The translations under genes were made by a program, and so were the position numbers. From positions 309,129-373,128 of the forward strand of contig CDMY01000456.1 in NCBI GenBank assembly GCA_001179505.1: DNA of 64,000 nt, written 5' to 3'. The first letter of the stretch is position 1. Each line of letters begins with the position of its first letter. Under the pieces are notes generated by a model. The model was given only the letters and a program-made list of their open reading frames with translations, was not told the DNA's origin and did no database searches. Positions 22,072 to 43,145 of the stretch are shown here, piece after piece. This stretch comes from Vitrella brassicaformis (Eukaryota > Sar > Vitrellaceae).

Positions 22072-25000
22072 ATGAGTCATCCGGTGGAGAGCGCCGACGA
22101 GAGCATCTGCCAGTTCGACGACAAGCAGATGGTCCAGGTGGGTGCAGATTGAATCGATGGCCATAAGGGATGGATGATCGAATGGAACAACTGCATTCTG
22201 CAATGAGTGCACTGACTGACTGACTGTGGTGTGGGTGTGTGTGTGCGTCTGCAGGACTTGGCAGACCAGATCCGGGCGAAGCTGGAGATCCGCGACCGCC
22301 GATACCACCTCACCACTTACACCAAATGGTAGGCACGGCGCGTCATTCACACTGGTGATGGACAACCCTTGTTTCTGTCTGTCTGCTGTCTGCTGGTTGG
22401 TGCAGTTTCCTGGGCAGCGACGCGGTCAAGTGGCTGATGGGCAACGGCCACGCAGAGACCGTCGAGGACGCGCTGCTCGTGGGGCAGCTGATGATGGACC
22501 AGGGGTAGGTGGGGGGGTTGCGTCACCTGACAGGACAGGACAGGACAGGACATCCCACACACGCGCTCTCACCCACCCTCCCTGGTTTCTGCCCTGCCTG
22601 CCTGCAGGATGTTCGCCCATGTCACCAGAGACCATTCCCTGAAAGACGAGTCGCTGTTTTATCGGTTTGCGCTGGACGAGCCGTCAAAGGGGGAGAAGGC
22701 CGTCAGCCGGGACGGGAAGGCCCTCACCTGGGCGCAGTTCCTCAACGGCATCCTGCCCGTCGACGTCAGGCCTCTCGACGGCAGCAAACAGACCGACCTA
22801 AAGGTGGGCGAGTGGCTGACGGGGTGGGGTAAGTGCGGATGCCCTATGTGTGTGTCTGGTGTATGTGTGTGTGTGGGTGTAGGTGGTGAGCCGTGATCCC
22901 AACATGCAAATGGCACCGAAGCACATCGGCGTGGCGCCCCTGGACGCCTATAACACGTCGCTACTCGACCATGTGCACCCGGCGGCGTGGCACGACCCTC
23001 TCCCCAAAGCCACATACAACCTGGTCGTCATGGGGGCAGGCACAGGTGACCCATCGCTCCATGCGCCACGATCCTCCCATCCGAGTGTGTGCGTGTTGTG
23101 TTGTCTGTCATTTGATAGGGGGCTTGGTCTCTGCCGCTGGTGCAGCGGGCGTGCAGGCCAAGGTCGCCCTGATTGAGGACCACTTGATGGGCGGCGACTG
23201 CCTGAATGTGGGCTGTGTGCCGTCGAAGGCGCTGATCAAGGCAGCGACCGTGGCGCACCATGCGCGAGAGGCCTACACGAAGGAGTACGGCGTGCACATC
23301 GACGGCAGTGTGCGCGTCGACCTTGGGGAGGTCATGCAGCGCATGAGAAGGTGGGTAGTGTGTTTATGTGTCTATGTCTCTGATTTCCTGTGACATGACC
23401 GCTCTCTCTCTCTCTCCCTCTCGCTCTCTCTCTGTGTGTGTGTGTTCCTAGGTTGCGGGCGTCCATCTCTCATCATGACAGCGCCGAGAGGTTCACCAAG
23501 GACCTGGGGGTCGATGTCTATATCGGCAAGGGCGTGTTCACCTCACCCAATACTATCACCGTCAACGGCAAGACACTCAGCTTCAGGCAAGGAGGACCCA
23601 CACACCACACAGCATGATACACTTATGTGTGTGTGTGTGTGTGTGTGTGTGCAGGAAGGCCGTCATAGCAACCGGCGGCAATGCGGCCGTGCCGCCCATC
23701 CCCGGCCTCGCCGACTCGCCTTACCTCACAAATGCCTCCCTCTTCAACCTCACCGATCTGCCCAAGCGGATTATCGTCATGGGAGCAGGCCCGATCGGCC
23801 TGGAGATGGCGCAGTCGTTTCGACGGTTCGGCAGCGAGGTGGTGGTGCTCAACAGAGGGGGAAAGGTGCTGCCCAAGGAAGACGCAGATGCCGCAGCCGT
23901 CGTGCAGAAGGCACTTGAGCGGTGAGTAGTGAACGGGGGAACTAAGGCACACACGCACACGTGACATGTGTTTGGTGTGCGTGTTGCCTGAGTGTGTTCA
24001 GCGACGGCCTGGTGATCAAGAACAGGGTCACTTTCGTCAAGGTGACGCACGAGCCACCGGCAGAGGGACAGCCATTCGGGAAGATAACAGTGCACATCGA
24101 ACGAGGCAAGGCGCGCACACACACACACACATACACAAACCACACACACACGCCCACCCTCTCCCCATCCCAAACAGATGGTGGCAGCGAGGTGATAGAG
24201 GGAGAGGCCCTGCTAGTGGCCACCGGCCGCAAACCCAATGTGCGCGGGATCGGCCTGGAGGCTGCTGGCGTCGAGTATGACGACCGGATGGGCGTCAAAG
24301 TCAACGATTACCTGCAGGTCAGCCCCACCACAAAACACACAACCAATCCATCTCTTCTCGCGCACTTAAAATCTTGATGGGCGGCTGTGTGTGCCGGTGT
24401 GTGGTGGTCAGACGAGCAACAAAAGCATATATGCCGTGGGCGATTGCTGCACCAAGTTCCACTTCACCCATGCCGCCGATTTCATGGCGCGGGCGGTCAT
24501 CCGCAACGCTCTCTTCTGGGGCAAAGCCAAGATGTCTGACCTGCTCATTCCATGGGTACCTGCACCAGCCTCCCACACCCCTCTCTGTGTGTGCATCGCT
24601 CTCTCTCTCTCTCTCTCTCCGTGTGTGTGTCTGTGTGCCAGTGCACCGTCACCGAGCCCGAGATTGCGCACGTTGGGCTGTACCCCCGCGACATGGAGTC
24701 GGGGGGCATCGCGTACCGGACCTTCACCAAGCCCTTCGCGGCCGTCGACAGGGCCATCCTCGAGGGGGACACAGAGGGATTCGTCAAGATACACACCAAG
24801 CAGGTGGGCAGGGACCCTGGATGTGCGTGGATGTGGGATTTGTTTGTTGGATGTGTGGTGTGTGGCGTGGTGGCGTGGTGGCGGGGGTGGTGTGTGCAGG
24901 GGTCGGACGAGATACTGGGTGCGACCATTGTTGGCCCCAATGCGGGAGACATGATATCGGAGATATCCGTCGCAATGGAAAGCAAAATGGTATGTACTAC

Positions 25001-25224
25001 TGGACGCCGTGTGTGTGTGCTGTCCGAGTGCATGAGACTCTCTCTCTCTGTGTGTGTGGTGTGTGTGTGTGTGTGTGTAGGGTTTAGGTGCGTTGGCGTC
25101 AGTGATCCATCCGTATCCCACCAAGGCCGAGGCGGTTCGGCAGTGCGGGGACCTATATAACAAGACCAGGCTGACCGTGTTTGTCAAGGGCGTTTTCAGG
25201 AAGCTCATGCAGCTGCAGAGATAG
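22072..25224 (+). CDS. DEP domain fused to mercuric-reductase-like pyridine-nucleotide disulfide oxidoreductase
   Basis: ATG 22072, TAG 25222-25224, about 13 exons. The N-terminal DEP domain (about residues 20-110) shows YHLTTYTKC, FLGSDAVKWLM and DQGMFAHV. The rest is a class-I flavin disulfide reductase: FAD-binding NLVVMGAGTGG (about 23019), the redox-active disulfide in CLNVGCVPSK (about 23200), second Rossmann motif IIVMGAGPIGLEMA (about 23770), SIYAVGDC (about 24424), and the dimerisation domain ending IHPYPTKAEAVRQCGD. The EIAHVGLYP and HPYPT motifs fit the mercuric-reductase/dihydrolipoamide-dehydrogenase-like branch. I see no C-terminal Cys pair (the protein ends KLMQLQR), so it probably does not reduce Hg(II) in the MerA manner. 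Likely an NAD(P)H-dependent reductase of unknown acceptor, with DEP suggesting membrane or G-protein-linked docking. Confidence 0.88.
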
Positions 25225-27401
25225 AGTGGATTGGCAAGTGGAGGGAGCATTCTGTGAGCGAGGGATGGTGCCCCTGTGTGTGCGTGTGTGTGTGTGCTTA
25301 TGTGAGGACAATGGCAATGATGCTCCCCCTCGTCGCTTGATTGGGTCAGGAACTATTCAGTCAGTCAGTCAGTCAGTCCTTCGTCCAGCTGAGCACCACA
25401 TCCATCCATCCATCCATGTGCAGCAGACCGTCTGCATCTGTCTGTCTGTCTGTCGTGTTACGTACAGTGTACTGCAAGCACTGCAAGCACTGCAGTCACA
25501 CTCTCTCTCACACATACGGCGCTGCGTCTTCCAAAAACGAGGCTGCGCGGCTGCATACCCAGCCCAATCCAGTTGCACCATGTCACGCAGACGGCCAAAG
25601 GAACAGCGAGTCGCGTGAGGTGAGGACATACAAGGGGGCAGATAGATACATATGCATGCATGTGATCAACACACACACGGGGATGGTGGATATGGCCAGA
25701 CACCGCGCGCACGGGTCGAAAAACACTCATCGACCGAACGGCGACTGAACGGTAGGTATGTCGTGCAGTCAAGTCTATCGTATAAGCGAAAAAAGCGAGC
25801 GGACATTCCCCCCCCCTCTCTCTCACTCTCACTGCGAGTATAAGGTAAGGTACTGCCGGTCAGTCGGTCGAGCCAAGACCGTCTCTCCGCGAATTCGATG
25901 CTTGCACGGGTCCGATTGATCATGCAGGTGCACGCCCTGTCTCTCTGTGGTGTGTGTGTGTGCCGGGTGGGCGGGGGGTGTGTCTGTGTGGAAGGGTATG
26001 ACGGGGTCATGGGTATCGCGGGGTCATCTAACTTGACTCAGTGTGGGTGGGGTGATGGATATCTATCTCGGTTCAGGCAGGCAATCAAAATCCTTCGTTC
26101 CTTCCTGGCCAGCCAGCCACCGCCCCAAGACCATCTCAGCTCAGCTGGGAGCAGAGACCTTCGAATTGTCACCATCACACCAACCACACACACACAGACA
26201 GACGGACAGACAGACAGACACATGCACACCAACACGGGCACATGAGCGCTTACCTGTACACAACGACGCAGCAGCCAGCCAGGGAGGGAGGGAGCCCACA
26301 GACGGGCCCGGGTCAAAATGCAATAAAACAGCCGCTGCACTGCGCTCACAGCCCCATCCGTCCATCCATCCATCCATCCAAACCATCATCACTGCACACA
26401 TAGCGGATAAAAATAGGATCGATCATCCACACACACACACACACACGCACTCGCACACTGGTCGGTCGGCCGCAGTCTTTCCCTCCCGCAAAAAGGCCCC
26501 CACCCACTCCTCAGTCACTCAGTCAGGTGTGACTGCCATGCCAAACCTGACCACACGGTCGTCGACGGCCTCTTGACGGCGGTTTGGCGTCAAGAAGCGA
26601 CCGACACACTCACTGCTGTGCTGTGCTGCCCCCTCTCTCAGACAGACAGACAGACAGACAGCTCTCACAGCGCAAAACTGCCGCTTATGAGCTACCCCCT
26701 GGATCTCCCTTCGTCCCCCGGCCCCCCCGTCTCTCTCACACACACACTCGCACGGTCACTTTCACACTCACTCCCAAATGCACTCGCTTGTTCGATGGTC
26801 GGTCTGTCTGTCTGTCTGTCCGACCGCTCCATGCCTGTTCGTCACAGTAGTGATGCTGGCATGGCAGGGCATGAGACACCCCAGGCAGACAGACAGGCTG
26901 GAAGGGTAAAAAGACTCAAGACGCTCATTTGCTGCCTGCGCTTGTCCCACTTCATCTCGTCTACTTACAATCAAGGATAGGCGCAGGCAAGGCAAGGCAT
27001 GTCACACACAGCACTTCATCAAATAGACTACCGAATACTCTCTCTCTCGCTCGCTGCTGGTCGGGTGGGCGGCTGGGTGGCTGGGGTGAAGGTCTCTGAG
27101 AGACCCTCTCACCTCACTTCACTGCACACACACACACGCACACGCACTTCACACGCATTCACACACACGACACATGGATGGAGGCATGGCCAGTAAGCCA
27201 GTTTTGCAGCACGGACAAACGACACGCTCCCAGGGAGTGAATTAAACATACCTCGACTGACAGATGCACTCCCCCCCCATCCCCTAGCCCCCACAGGCAG
27301 GCAGTCAGGCCAGCCGGTGCTATAAACAGCCACACCATCAATCAACAGAGACAGACGGACAAAACCACTCCCTCCCTCTCCCTCCCTCAAGGTTTGCCTG
27401 A
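25225..27401. other. Convergent intergenic region (2.2 kb), no gene seen
   Basis: Between the stop codons of the DEP-reductase and PNO. It holds AGTC (25356-25378), CATC (25399-25417), CAGA (26640-26660), GTCT (26804-26821) and CA repeats (26430-26446). All open frames here are low-complexity. No RNA gene recognised. Confidence 0.55.
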
Positions 27402-35841
<8,440 letters not shown>

Positions 35842-36172
35842 GGTCGCTCTAGATCATCAACACAGATACGATGCGTTCAGCTGCAGCACCCCAGACACAA
35901 CAGACCGCCAGAATGGGCCCGTGCGTTTGGGAGAGGTCAAGTCACGTGTGTGCGTTTACCTGGTACGTCAGCGATTTTGAGGTGCTTTCTCAAGCAAAGA
36001 TGTATCACAGGAATGCACTATGGGCATACAAAATCGGCAAATCGTTACTTCGTCTTCTGGCTCTCTTTTCTCCTTGTCCCAAGCTCGCAGGGACAAATGC
36101 GAGCTTTACCCCGCGGTGCGATCTCCTTTTCTCTGCTCGCAGGCAAACACAAATTGATAAAGATTCTTTGGG
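35842..36172. promoter_or_regulatory. Divergent promoter region with three TGCGAGC copies, two as an inverted pair
   Basis: 331 bp between PNO (-) and the Kelch gene (+). GCTCGCA occurs at 36083-36089 and 36135-36141, and TGCGAGC at 36098-36104. The first and second copies form a perfect 9-bp inverted repeat, AAGCTCGCA (36081-36089) and TGCGAGCTT (36098-36106), with an 8-nt spacer. Confidence 0.65.
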
Positions 36173-38645
36173 ATGTTGAGCGAACTCTTGCCCCCGCCGG
36201 CCGCAGCCGAGACGGAGGCAGCAGACGGAAAGGAGGCTGCCAGAGGGGAACGAAGGCTGCGGCACAGACACTGGCAGTGGGCACGACCACAGGTGCGCAG
36301 CCTGACACACATGACATGACACCCCTTTGCAGTGACACATGACATGCAGCTGACTCCCTCCGTTGCGTTAATTGCAGGTTGAGGGCCTGGGCCCCTCTGC
36401 CCGTGGCGGGCACACGGCCACGCTTGTGGGCGGGCGTGTCGTGGTGTTTGGCGGCCACTGTTACGCGGGTCAGGGTGCCGATGTGGCCAAGAAGAAGCTC
36501 AAGGCGCCCCCTGTGGAGTCTGCGAGTGTGGCCAAGAGCAAGGGGTTCGAGTACTTCAACGACGTGCACGTGCTGGACGTCGACGCCAACCAGTGGATAG
36601 TCCCCAGATGCAGAGGCACGCCGCCACAGTCAAGGTAGGTGAGACAGACAGACAGACAGAGAGAAGGAAGGAAGGACACCGGACAACGAACGTACCCTTT
36701 GTGTGTGGCCATTCAGGTATGGCCACTCCGCGACTCTTGTCGGCAGCCGCATCGTCATTTTCGGCGGCAGGGGGATCGACGACACCCACTTCAGGGGTGA
36801 GAGAGTGAGTGAGTGGAAGGGTACACAATTAATCCACCCAGCCACCCAGCCACCCACCGTGCTCGGTGCATGTAGATTTGCACGCCCTGGAGACTGTGGG
36901 GAGCGGCAAGGAGGCGCAGTCGCCCTCCCTCGACCCCAACACGGGTCTGCCCCTGCCCATCACCATCACATATACGTGGTATCAGGGCCCATGCTCGGGC
37001 GGGACGCCGCTCGCGAGAATGGGACACTCTTGCTCTCTGGTCTGTCGGCACGGCACACCAGACGCCACACGCCACAGAGGCCAATCATTGGGATGGATGG
37101 GAGAAGAGACAGACAGACAGCCTCACCACATGTTTGGTTGCCCTTCTTGTCGTCGTCAGTTTGGGTCTCGCCTGTTCATTTTCGGCGGTGTCTGCGGCAC
37201 CACCTTCTTCGGCGATCTGCACTGCCTCGACCTCGCTTCGATGGGTAGGTAGCTAGCTAGACACGCCCGCATGGCGTGGTCCAAATGGGGAGAGGGAGGA
37301 AGAGACATATATGTAGTTGTCGGGGGGCTGGTGCAGCTTGGAGCATCCCCGAGACAATCGGGCCCCGCCCGTCGCCGCGTACAGGTCACGCCGCACTCAT
37401 GGTGGGTGAGAAGCTCGTCATCCACGGCGGGCTGTGTGCGGGATCGCCGCTCACATCCATCAAACGAATCGCGTGAGTGAGACACACACAACACAACACA
37501 ACTCACACGCGCAGCGCGGCGCACATACATTGACAGACAGACATGAATGGGTGCTGGTCTGGTCTTGCTGTGTTGTGTGTATCTATCATGTGCAATGCAG
37601 GTCCTCTGACACGAGCGGCACGTTGCTGTGTGACTGTTACCTGAACGACATGCGTGTGCTCGACATCCCCAACCTCGTGTGGTCACGCATACGCACCACC
37701 GGCACGCCGCCAGCCGCCAGATACGGTCGGTCGATCGATCGATCGATCCGCCGCTGAGAGAGACACTCGAGACACGACACCATACTACACTACAAGCGAC
37801 AACACGCATGCCTTTCCCTCCCTCCCTCCCTCCCTCCCTGTCTCTCTGTCTCTCTGTCTGTCTGTGTGTGTGTGTGTGTCTGTGTGTCTGTGTCTGCAGG
37901 TCACACGATGATGCTCTCTGATGAGGACATACTCATATATGGCGGGTGGGGCGGCGGCGTCAAGCGCAGGTTCGGTGGCGGGGGCAAGTCGATAACAGGC
38001 GGCAGCACCTCCCGCCCCGCATCACAGCAGCACTCGCCGCAGCAGTCGACCCACCGGAGGACACCGCCAACCGAGGAAAAGACAGCCGATGACATCTCAC
38101 TCCTCAGACTCGGTGCGTGGTGCGCTGCAGTGCGCTGGCTGGGAGGGAGGCTTGGATGGGACACCGCAGTGACCGCACCGCATCCGTCTGCTCTCCGGGC
38201 CTTTTGGTGTGTTGTTTGTGCAGGTGATATGCGTTGGTGCCGTCCCCCGTTCGTGGGAAGCCTGCCGGCCATTCGATACGGCCACTCGTGCACCGTCATC
38301 GGTCCGCACCTCGTGATTGTGGGCGGCTGGGACGGAGGCAAACCCCTCAACGACATTCTCGTCTTCAGAGACAGGTAGGTCCCTGCCTACCGTGCCGTAC
38401 ACACCTGGCTGGACGGACGATGGGTGGTGGGCATCTGTCTGTGCGTGGCTTGTCGGTTGGTTGGTTGGTGCAGGGCTGTTGACTTCGAAGACTCGATGAT
38501 GGGGCATCAGGAGCACCCCGAGCGTGAACACGATGAGGGAGGGGGAGAGTGGGAAGGAGAGGGAGAGGGGGAGGGGGAGGGGGAGGTTGAAAGGGCTGAG
38601 GAAGCAGCGGAAGAAATGCATGCAGATGCAGAAGAGGACGCGTGA
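36173..38645 (+). CDS. Kelch-repeat beta-propeller protein
   Basis: ATG 36173 (exon 1 to 36292, exon 2 from 36378, in frame), stop TGA 38643-38645. At least six Kelch blades are visible, each with the R-x-G-H-[ST] start and a double-Gly strand: GGHTATLVGGRVVVFGG, YGHSATLVGSRIVIFGG, MGHSCSLV / SRLFIFGG, TGHAALMVGEKLVIHGG, YGHTMMLSDEDILIYGG and YGHSCTVIGPHLVIVGG. The C-terminus is acidic (Glu/Gly-rich, then AEEMHADAEEDA). Such proteins act as protein-interaction scaffolds, for example in actin, ubiquitin-ligase or phosphatase complexes; no extra domain narrows the role. The stop codon lies inside a perfect 5' splice site (GTGAGT at 38642), so a further exon is possible. Only 156 bp separate it from the convergent methyltransferase. 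Confidence 0.88.
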
Positions 38646-38801
38646 GTGAGTGAGTGCGCTCTCGATGGATTGGACGCTGTTTGTGGTCCTGTGGATGGAT
38701 GGATGTATCTATGTGTTTGTATGGGATGGCTGCACGGCACCTGACGTGCTGGCTGACGAAGGAAGGATTGACTCATTCATTTGTGGGTGAGCGTTGTGTG
38801 G

Positions 38802-39406
38802 CTACGACGGGAAGTCAGCGTCAGTCAGTTCTCTGAAGTGCTCTTGCCCTAGCGCCTGCCTCAAGCATTCAAAGACCTGCGAACCACCAAGCCCACACCC
38901 CTGTCCAGCCGCTGCCCCTGCCTCTACTCGATCACCCCCACCGCCCCAATCACACACCCTCTCTCCGTACGCAGCCACAAGCTTGCCTACATATATGTCA
39001 CCAACACACACGCGCACACGCGTGTCAGGTACATGATTCATGAGCTGTCTTGCTGCCTTGATTTCGCTTGCTCACAGTCGGTTTGGGTGAAGTAGGGGGC
39101 CACATTGACCTCAAAAACCCGCGCGCGCACCAATGTGAGGGAGGAGGGGTCCGGGGCGCTGGGGGTGTCACTCGTCGCTCCACGCATCGATGGAGCCGCG
39201 AAGCTCTTGGCGACCGAGAACCGCACACTGTGGTGGTCATCTTGTGGCTGGGGGACATCGGTAGGCGCGGTCTGGGATGCAGGTGGTGTGTGGCGGACAC
39301 GCCCGTCGGTGTCGACGTGGAAGGGCCTCATGAGGGGGAGGAACAGCGATGCGCACTCGTGGAGGGATATGTCAGCCTGGGTCGGGTCACAGACAGAGAA
39401 GGGATG

Positions 39407-39441
<35 letters not shown>

Positions 39442-40542
39442 CACTGCACGTGACGTGCAATACGCCAATACACCCCACCCAGCCTCCCACGCACCCGTTC
39501 TTCGAATGAGAGCAGTGCGGGGCCCGATGAGCCAGGAGCACTCTCAACACAAGAAGTGAACAGATACACCCTGGCGGATGATAACACTCACACATGAATG
39601 CAGACAGGGGGAGCGGCTGGTGCGTCTGTCTGTCTGTCTGTCTCACTCACTCACTCACTGCAGTGCGTGGCGGAGGTCATCGAAGATGTCGCTGCCTTGC
39701 CGGTCAGGGTCCACATACACACAATCTGTGCCAGCCGACGTGGAGATTTACAAGGTGCGTCCCCTTTGTGCGGCAACTACCTGATGCGATCAGCAGGTCG
39801 TATGGGCGGCTTCTGCGAGAGCCGGACGATTCATCATCAGTGTTGATGCGAAAGTCAGCCGGTGAGGCCTCGTGCCACAGCAAGGGGGCCACCTCAATGC
39901 GGCCGCTGTCTGACCACACGCACACGCACACAGTCCTGCATATACGAGTGTGTCCGCCTGCCTATCGTGTTGACCCTCCCTCCCTCCCTCTCTCACCGAC
40001 CAACCTTTCAGATGCGAGTTGAGGGCCACGCTCTCTGCGATGAGCGGCAGCACCTCCGGCCGGTCAGTCATCCGCACTCGTCGAGCGCCCTTGTCAGCAC
40101 ACACCAGCCCACACACACCCGTCCCCGCCCCAATCTCTACCACACCCACACCATTGTCGAAGAAGCCATCCGGCAGCCTGTCGAGCATCATGGTGGCGAG
40201 GCTAATGCCCGCCTCCCACACCACCGCACCCAGGCCGACAGTGCATGCCTTCTCCCAGTTGGTCTCCTGCTTGATGCGGACAGACGAGGGGCCACCGAGC
40301 TGCAGGATCTCGGCATCCCACATGGGGTTGCGGGTAAGCGTGAAGGACGCAGTCGTCGACATGCACCGACTCGGACTGCGGCTGCTCGGCCAGCGAGGGA
40401 ACGGGAGTGCCAGAGGTTTTGCTGGCTGCGGCAGATGTGCGTCGAGGGGCATTGGCTGCGGCCTCAGGCGTGAGCAGCAGATCTGGTGGCGGAGCTGCGC
40501 AGCGTACGAACGGGCCGACAGAAGACGCTGACTCATCTCCAT
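38802..40542 (-). CDS. METTL21-like (Methyltransf_16) protein methyltransferase
   Basis: ATG 40542. The first ~80 residues are Arg/Ser/Pro-rich (CCSRLRPQPMP, PFPRWPSSRSPSR), possibly an organelle-targeting or linker segment. The Rossmann SAM-binding core follows: TVGLGAVVWEAGISLATMML, then VVEIGAGTGVCGLV (motif I), RVRMTDRPEVLPLI (acidic post-I) and YDLLIASG (motif II position, about 39790). This matches the METTL21/CaM-KMT lysine methyltransferase type (W-E-x-G, E-x-G-x-G-x-G), though the usual DxxY is replaced by ASG. Downstream exons (about 39700-39560, 39390-39070) are less clear. One more splice (donor GTGAGC near 39065, acceptor ATGTAG near 38992) keeps the frame and adds a C-terminal exon ending TAG 38804-38802; without it the protein would stop at 39040-39038. 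Targets unknown. Confidence 0.78.
39409..39438. repeat. (AG)n microsatellite in methyltransferase gene intron
   Basis: About 15 AG units on the + strand, so CT-rich on the coding strand of the methyltransferase, directly upstream of an exon: here the repeat could serve as a polypyrimidine tract. Confidence 0.8.
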
Positions 40543-40773
40543 CCTCCGGCGCGGCAGATTTCAGAGACGGGATGACATTCAGAGGTCACGACGTCGTTCC
40601 TCAGGCCTTTTTCCCTGGCCTTTTTCCTCAGGATCGCAAAGCTCGCAAAGGGGGAGGAAAGGGCTAACAATTAGGGGGAATAGGAGAGCGCAGAAGGACC
40701 AGCAGGGCCAATCGGCTTTGTTTTCATCGTGTGCTCACTGTTTTGGAGCTGTGCTGACTGAAACGAGGCAGGC
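40543..40773. promoter_or_regulatory. Divergent promoter region with GCTCGCA at 40641-40647
   Basis: 231 bp between the methyltransferase (-) and the NME7-like gene (+). The heptamer lies 99 and 127 bp from the two ATGs and sits in a small direct repeat, ATCGCAAA / CTCGCAAA (40633-40648). CCTTTTTCCCTGG/CCTTTTTCCTCAG (40599-40630) is another direct repeat in the same region. Confidence 0.6.
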
Positions 40774-41676
40774 ATGGCAGAGGACCGGTATGTGTTTGAG
40801 ACGGAGTGGTACGACCCCCAGGCGGAGCTGCAGAGGAAATACCTACTCACCTTCTACCTCAAAGACAACACCATCGAAATGGTACGGATGGTCACACGCA
40901 CGGCGCTTTACAGTGCAGTGCACTAACAGCTCTTCCCCCATTGCAGATGGACATCGTGATGTTGTATGTTGATTGCGTGTGTTGCTGTGTATGTGCGCAG
41001 TATGACGTCAAGAACCACAGGATGTTTCTGAAGCGCACGTGCTACCCCTCCGTGGAGCTGTCGGACCTGTTCATCGGGGCCAGAGTCACCATCTTTTCGA
41101 GGCAGCTGAAGCTCGTCCAGTACGGCGACGTCTTCACACGCAAATGCCTCGAGACAAGGAGATCCAGGTGGAGTGGATGGGGGACAGGATCGAGAGAATT
41201 GTGTGTGGAATTGTGTCATTGATTGCAATGGTTTATCAGGACTCTCGCGTTGGTGAAGCCGGATGGGTATCAGAAGATGGGGCGGATTCTGCAGGCGGCC
41301 ATCGACGCGGGGCTGATTGTCAGCCGCGTCAAGATGGTGCGGCTCGCGCCGCAAGACACGGCCGACTTCTGCGGGGCCATACCCACATACGCACAGGTAC
41401 AGTACACACAGCCATCCCGTGTTTTGATGTGTCTCTCCACGTCTGCGTGTCTGTCTGTCTGTCTGCCAGGATAGCGGTGTCTTTGACCGTGCGGTGCAGT
41501 TCATGTCTAGCGACGTGGTGGTGGCCATTGAGCTGGTGGGGCAGGATGCAGTGGCCACATGGAAACGCATCATCGGCCCCGACGACCCCGCAGTGAGCAC
41601 ATGGACAGACGGACAGACGGACAGACGGATAGACGGACAGATCCAGAGGGAGGGAGGGAGGGAGGGAGGGAGAGAG

Positions 41677-41707
<31 letters not shown>

Positions 41708-42089
41708 CCAAGCAGACAAAGAGAGCGAAACCAGGGAGCCCTTTGTGTGTACTGTACGTGCAGCAAGCCAAGGCGCAGTCTCCTCAGAGTCTGCACGCGT
41801 CGTGTGGCGGTGAGGACGTTGTGCAGAATGCCGTCCACGGCAGCGACTCCAACGAAATGGCCCGCCTGGAGCTGGAGTTCTTCTTCGACAGGAAGTGGCA
41901 GGTGGGTACACACAACACACTACACACGTCTGTAGCTGTCACGTCACCTCATGTGTGTCCGTGTCGTGGGGTGGGGTGCACTGCAGCCGACGGCTTTGGT
42001 TAACCACTGTTCGTGTGCAGTCATTCGTCCGCACGCCATGAGACAGGCGGGGCACATCATAGGTAGGTTCACCACGCCACACGGCTTGG

Positions 42090-42123
<34 letters not shown>

Positions 42124-42869
42124 TTCTGACACCAACCGTTGACCGCTGGGTGTCTGTCATGTGGAGGTAGATGACATTCTGAAGGCGGGGTTTGAGGTCT
42201 CTGCGATGGAGCTCTTTCAGCTCAACAAACAGATGGCTCAGGAGTTCCTGGAAGTCTACAAGGTATTCATTAACCAGGAGGGAAACAACTGAGACACACA
42301 GAACGAACGAACGCTCCCGTGCGTGTGATTCCATTGATTGCGTATTGTCAGACGGCGTTGCCTGAGTACAGCAGTTTGGTGGAGCAGATGTGTTCGGGCC
42401 CCTGCCTGGCCATGGAGATTAGGCAGGAGAATGCCGTTCAGACCTTCAGGGACCTCGTAAACACAGCACACACAAGGCACCACCGAACCAAACGAGACAC
42501 GCAGGACAGGGAAAGGACATGTGGTGTAGGTGGGGCCCCACGACCCGGACATCGCAAGAGCTTTGCGGCCCAACACACTACGAGCAAAGTGAGACAGACA
42601 TTCTTGCTGCACAGACAGGTGATGAGGTGATTGAGGTTCGCTGGCTGCCCGCCTGCCTGTTGCTCAGGTACGGCATCGATCGCGTCAAGAACGCCGTGCA
42701 CTGCACAGACCTGCCGGAGGACGGCGCGCTGGAGGTGGGCGGGCCAGTGAGGTGTGTCGACCAAAACCGTTTGGGCTCATGGGGCTGGCTGTGTGTCGTG
42801 GGTTGACGACAGGTCGAGTTTTTCTTCAGCATCCTGCAGCAGCAGCAGCAGCAGCAGCAGGGCTCATAG
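40774..42869 (+). CDS. NME7: NME7-like protein: DM10 domain plus two nucleoside-diphosphate-kinase domains
   Basis: ATG 40774, TAG 42867-42869, about ten exons. The N-terminal DM10 domain (exons 40774-41167) reads FETEWYDPQAELQRKYLLTFYLKD, DVKNHRMFLKR and IGARVTIFSRQLKLVQYGD (given in pieces), as in NME7 and EFHC proteins. NDK domain 1 starts TLALVKPDGYQKMG and has the catalytic-His motif QNAVHGSDS (about 41823). NDK domain 2 starts NHCSCAVIRPHAM and has KNAVHCTDLPEDG (about 42690). Both active-site His are kept. The protein ends VEFFFSILQ plus eight Gln from a CAG repeat. NME7 family members act at centrosomes and axonemes and bind gamma-tubulin complexes in animals; that role here is inference. 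Confidence 0.93.
41587..41709 (+). repeat. Intronic compound repeat (GACAGACG)n-(GGGA)n-(CA)n-(GA)n
   Basis: Within an intron of the NME7-like gene, four simple repeats follow each other without a break. It illustrates how intron interiors here are built of repeats while exons are not. Confidence 0.85.
42837..42860 (+). repeat. CAG repeat, eight Gln codons at the extreme C-terminus
   Basis: After ATCCTG the sequence is eight CAG units followed by GGC TCA TAG, so the poly-Gln tract is almost the last part of the NME7-like protein. Confidence 0.9.
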
Positions 42870-43114
42870 ATAGCTTGGTGTTGGTTGGTGTGTGGTCGAA
42901 GGACAGCTATCCTCGTTCGTGTGTGTGGACGGGGGGCATCCATGATCGATGAACGGCATACACGCTCATGCAAAGTGAAGGCACAAGTCGAGCGCCCTGG
43001 CCTGCCTCCATGCCGTGTGTAGCTTGGGGGTTAATTAAAACGGTGTCCGGCAGAGACAGGCAGAAGAAGCCATCATGGTCATGATCACACACATGGGGCA
43101 CCCACACAGCACAA

Positions 43115-43145
<31 letters not shown>

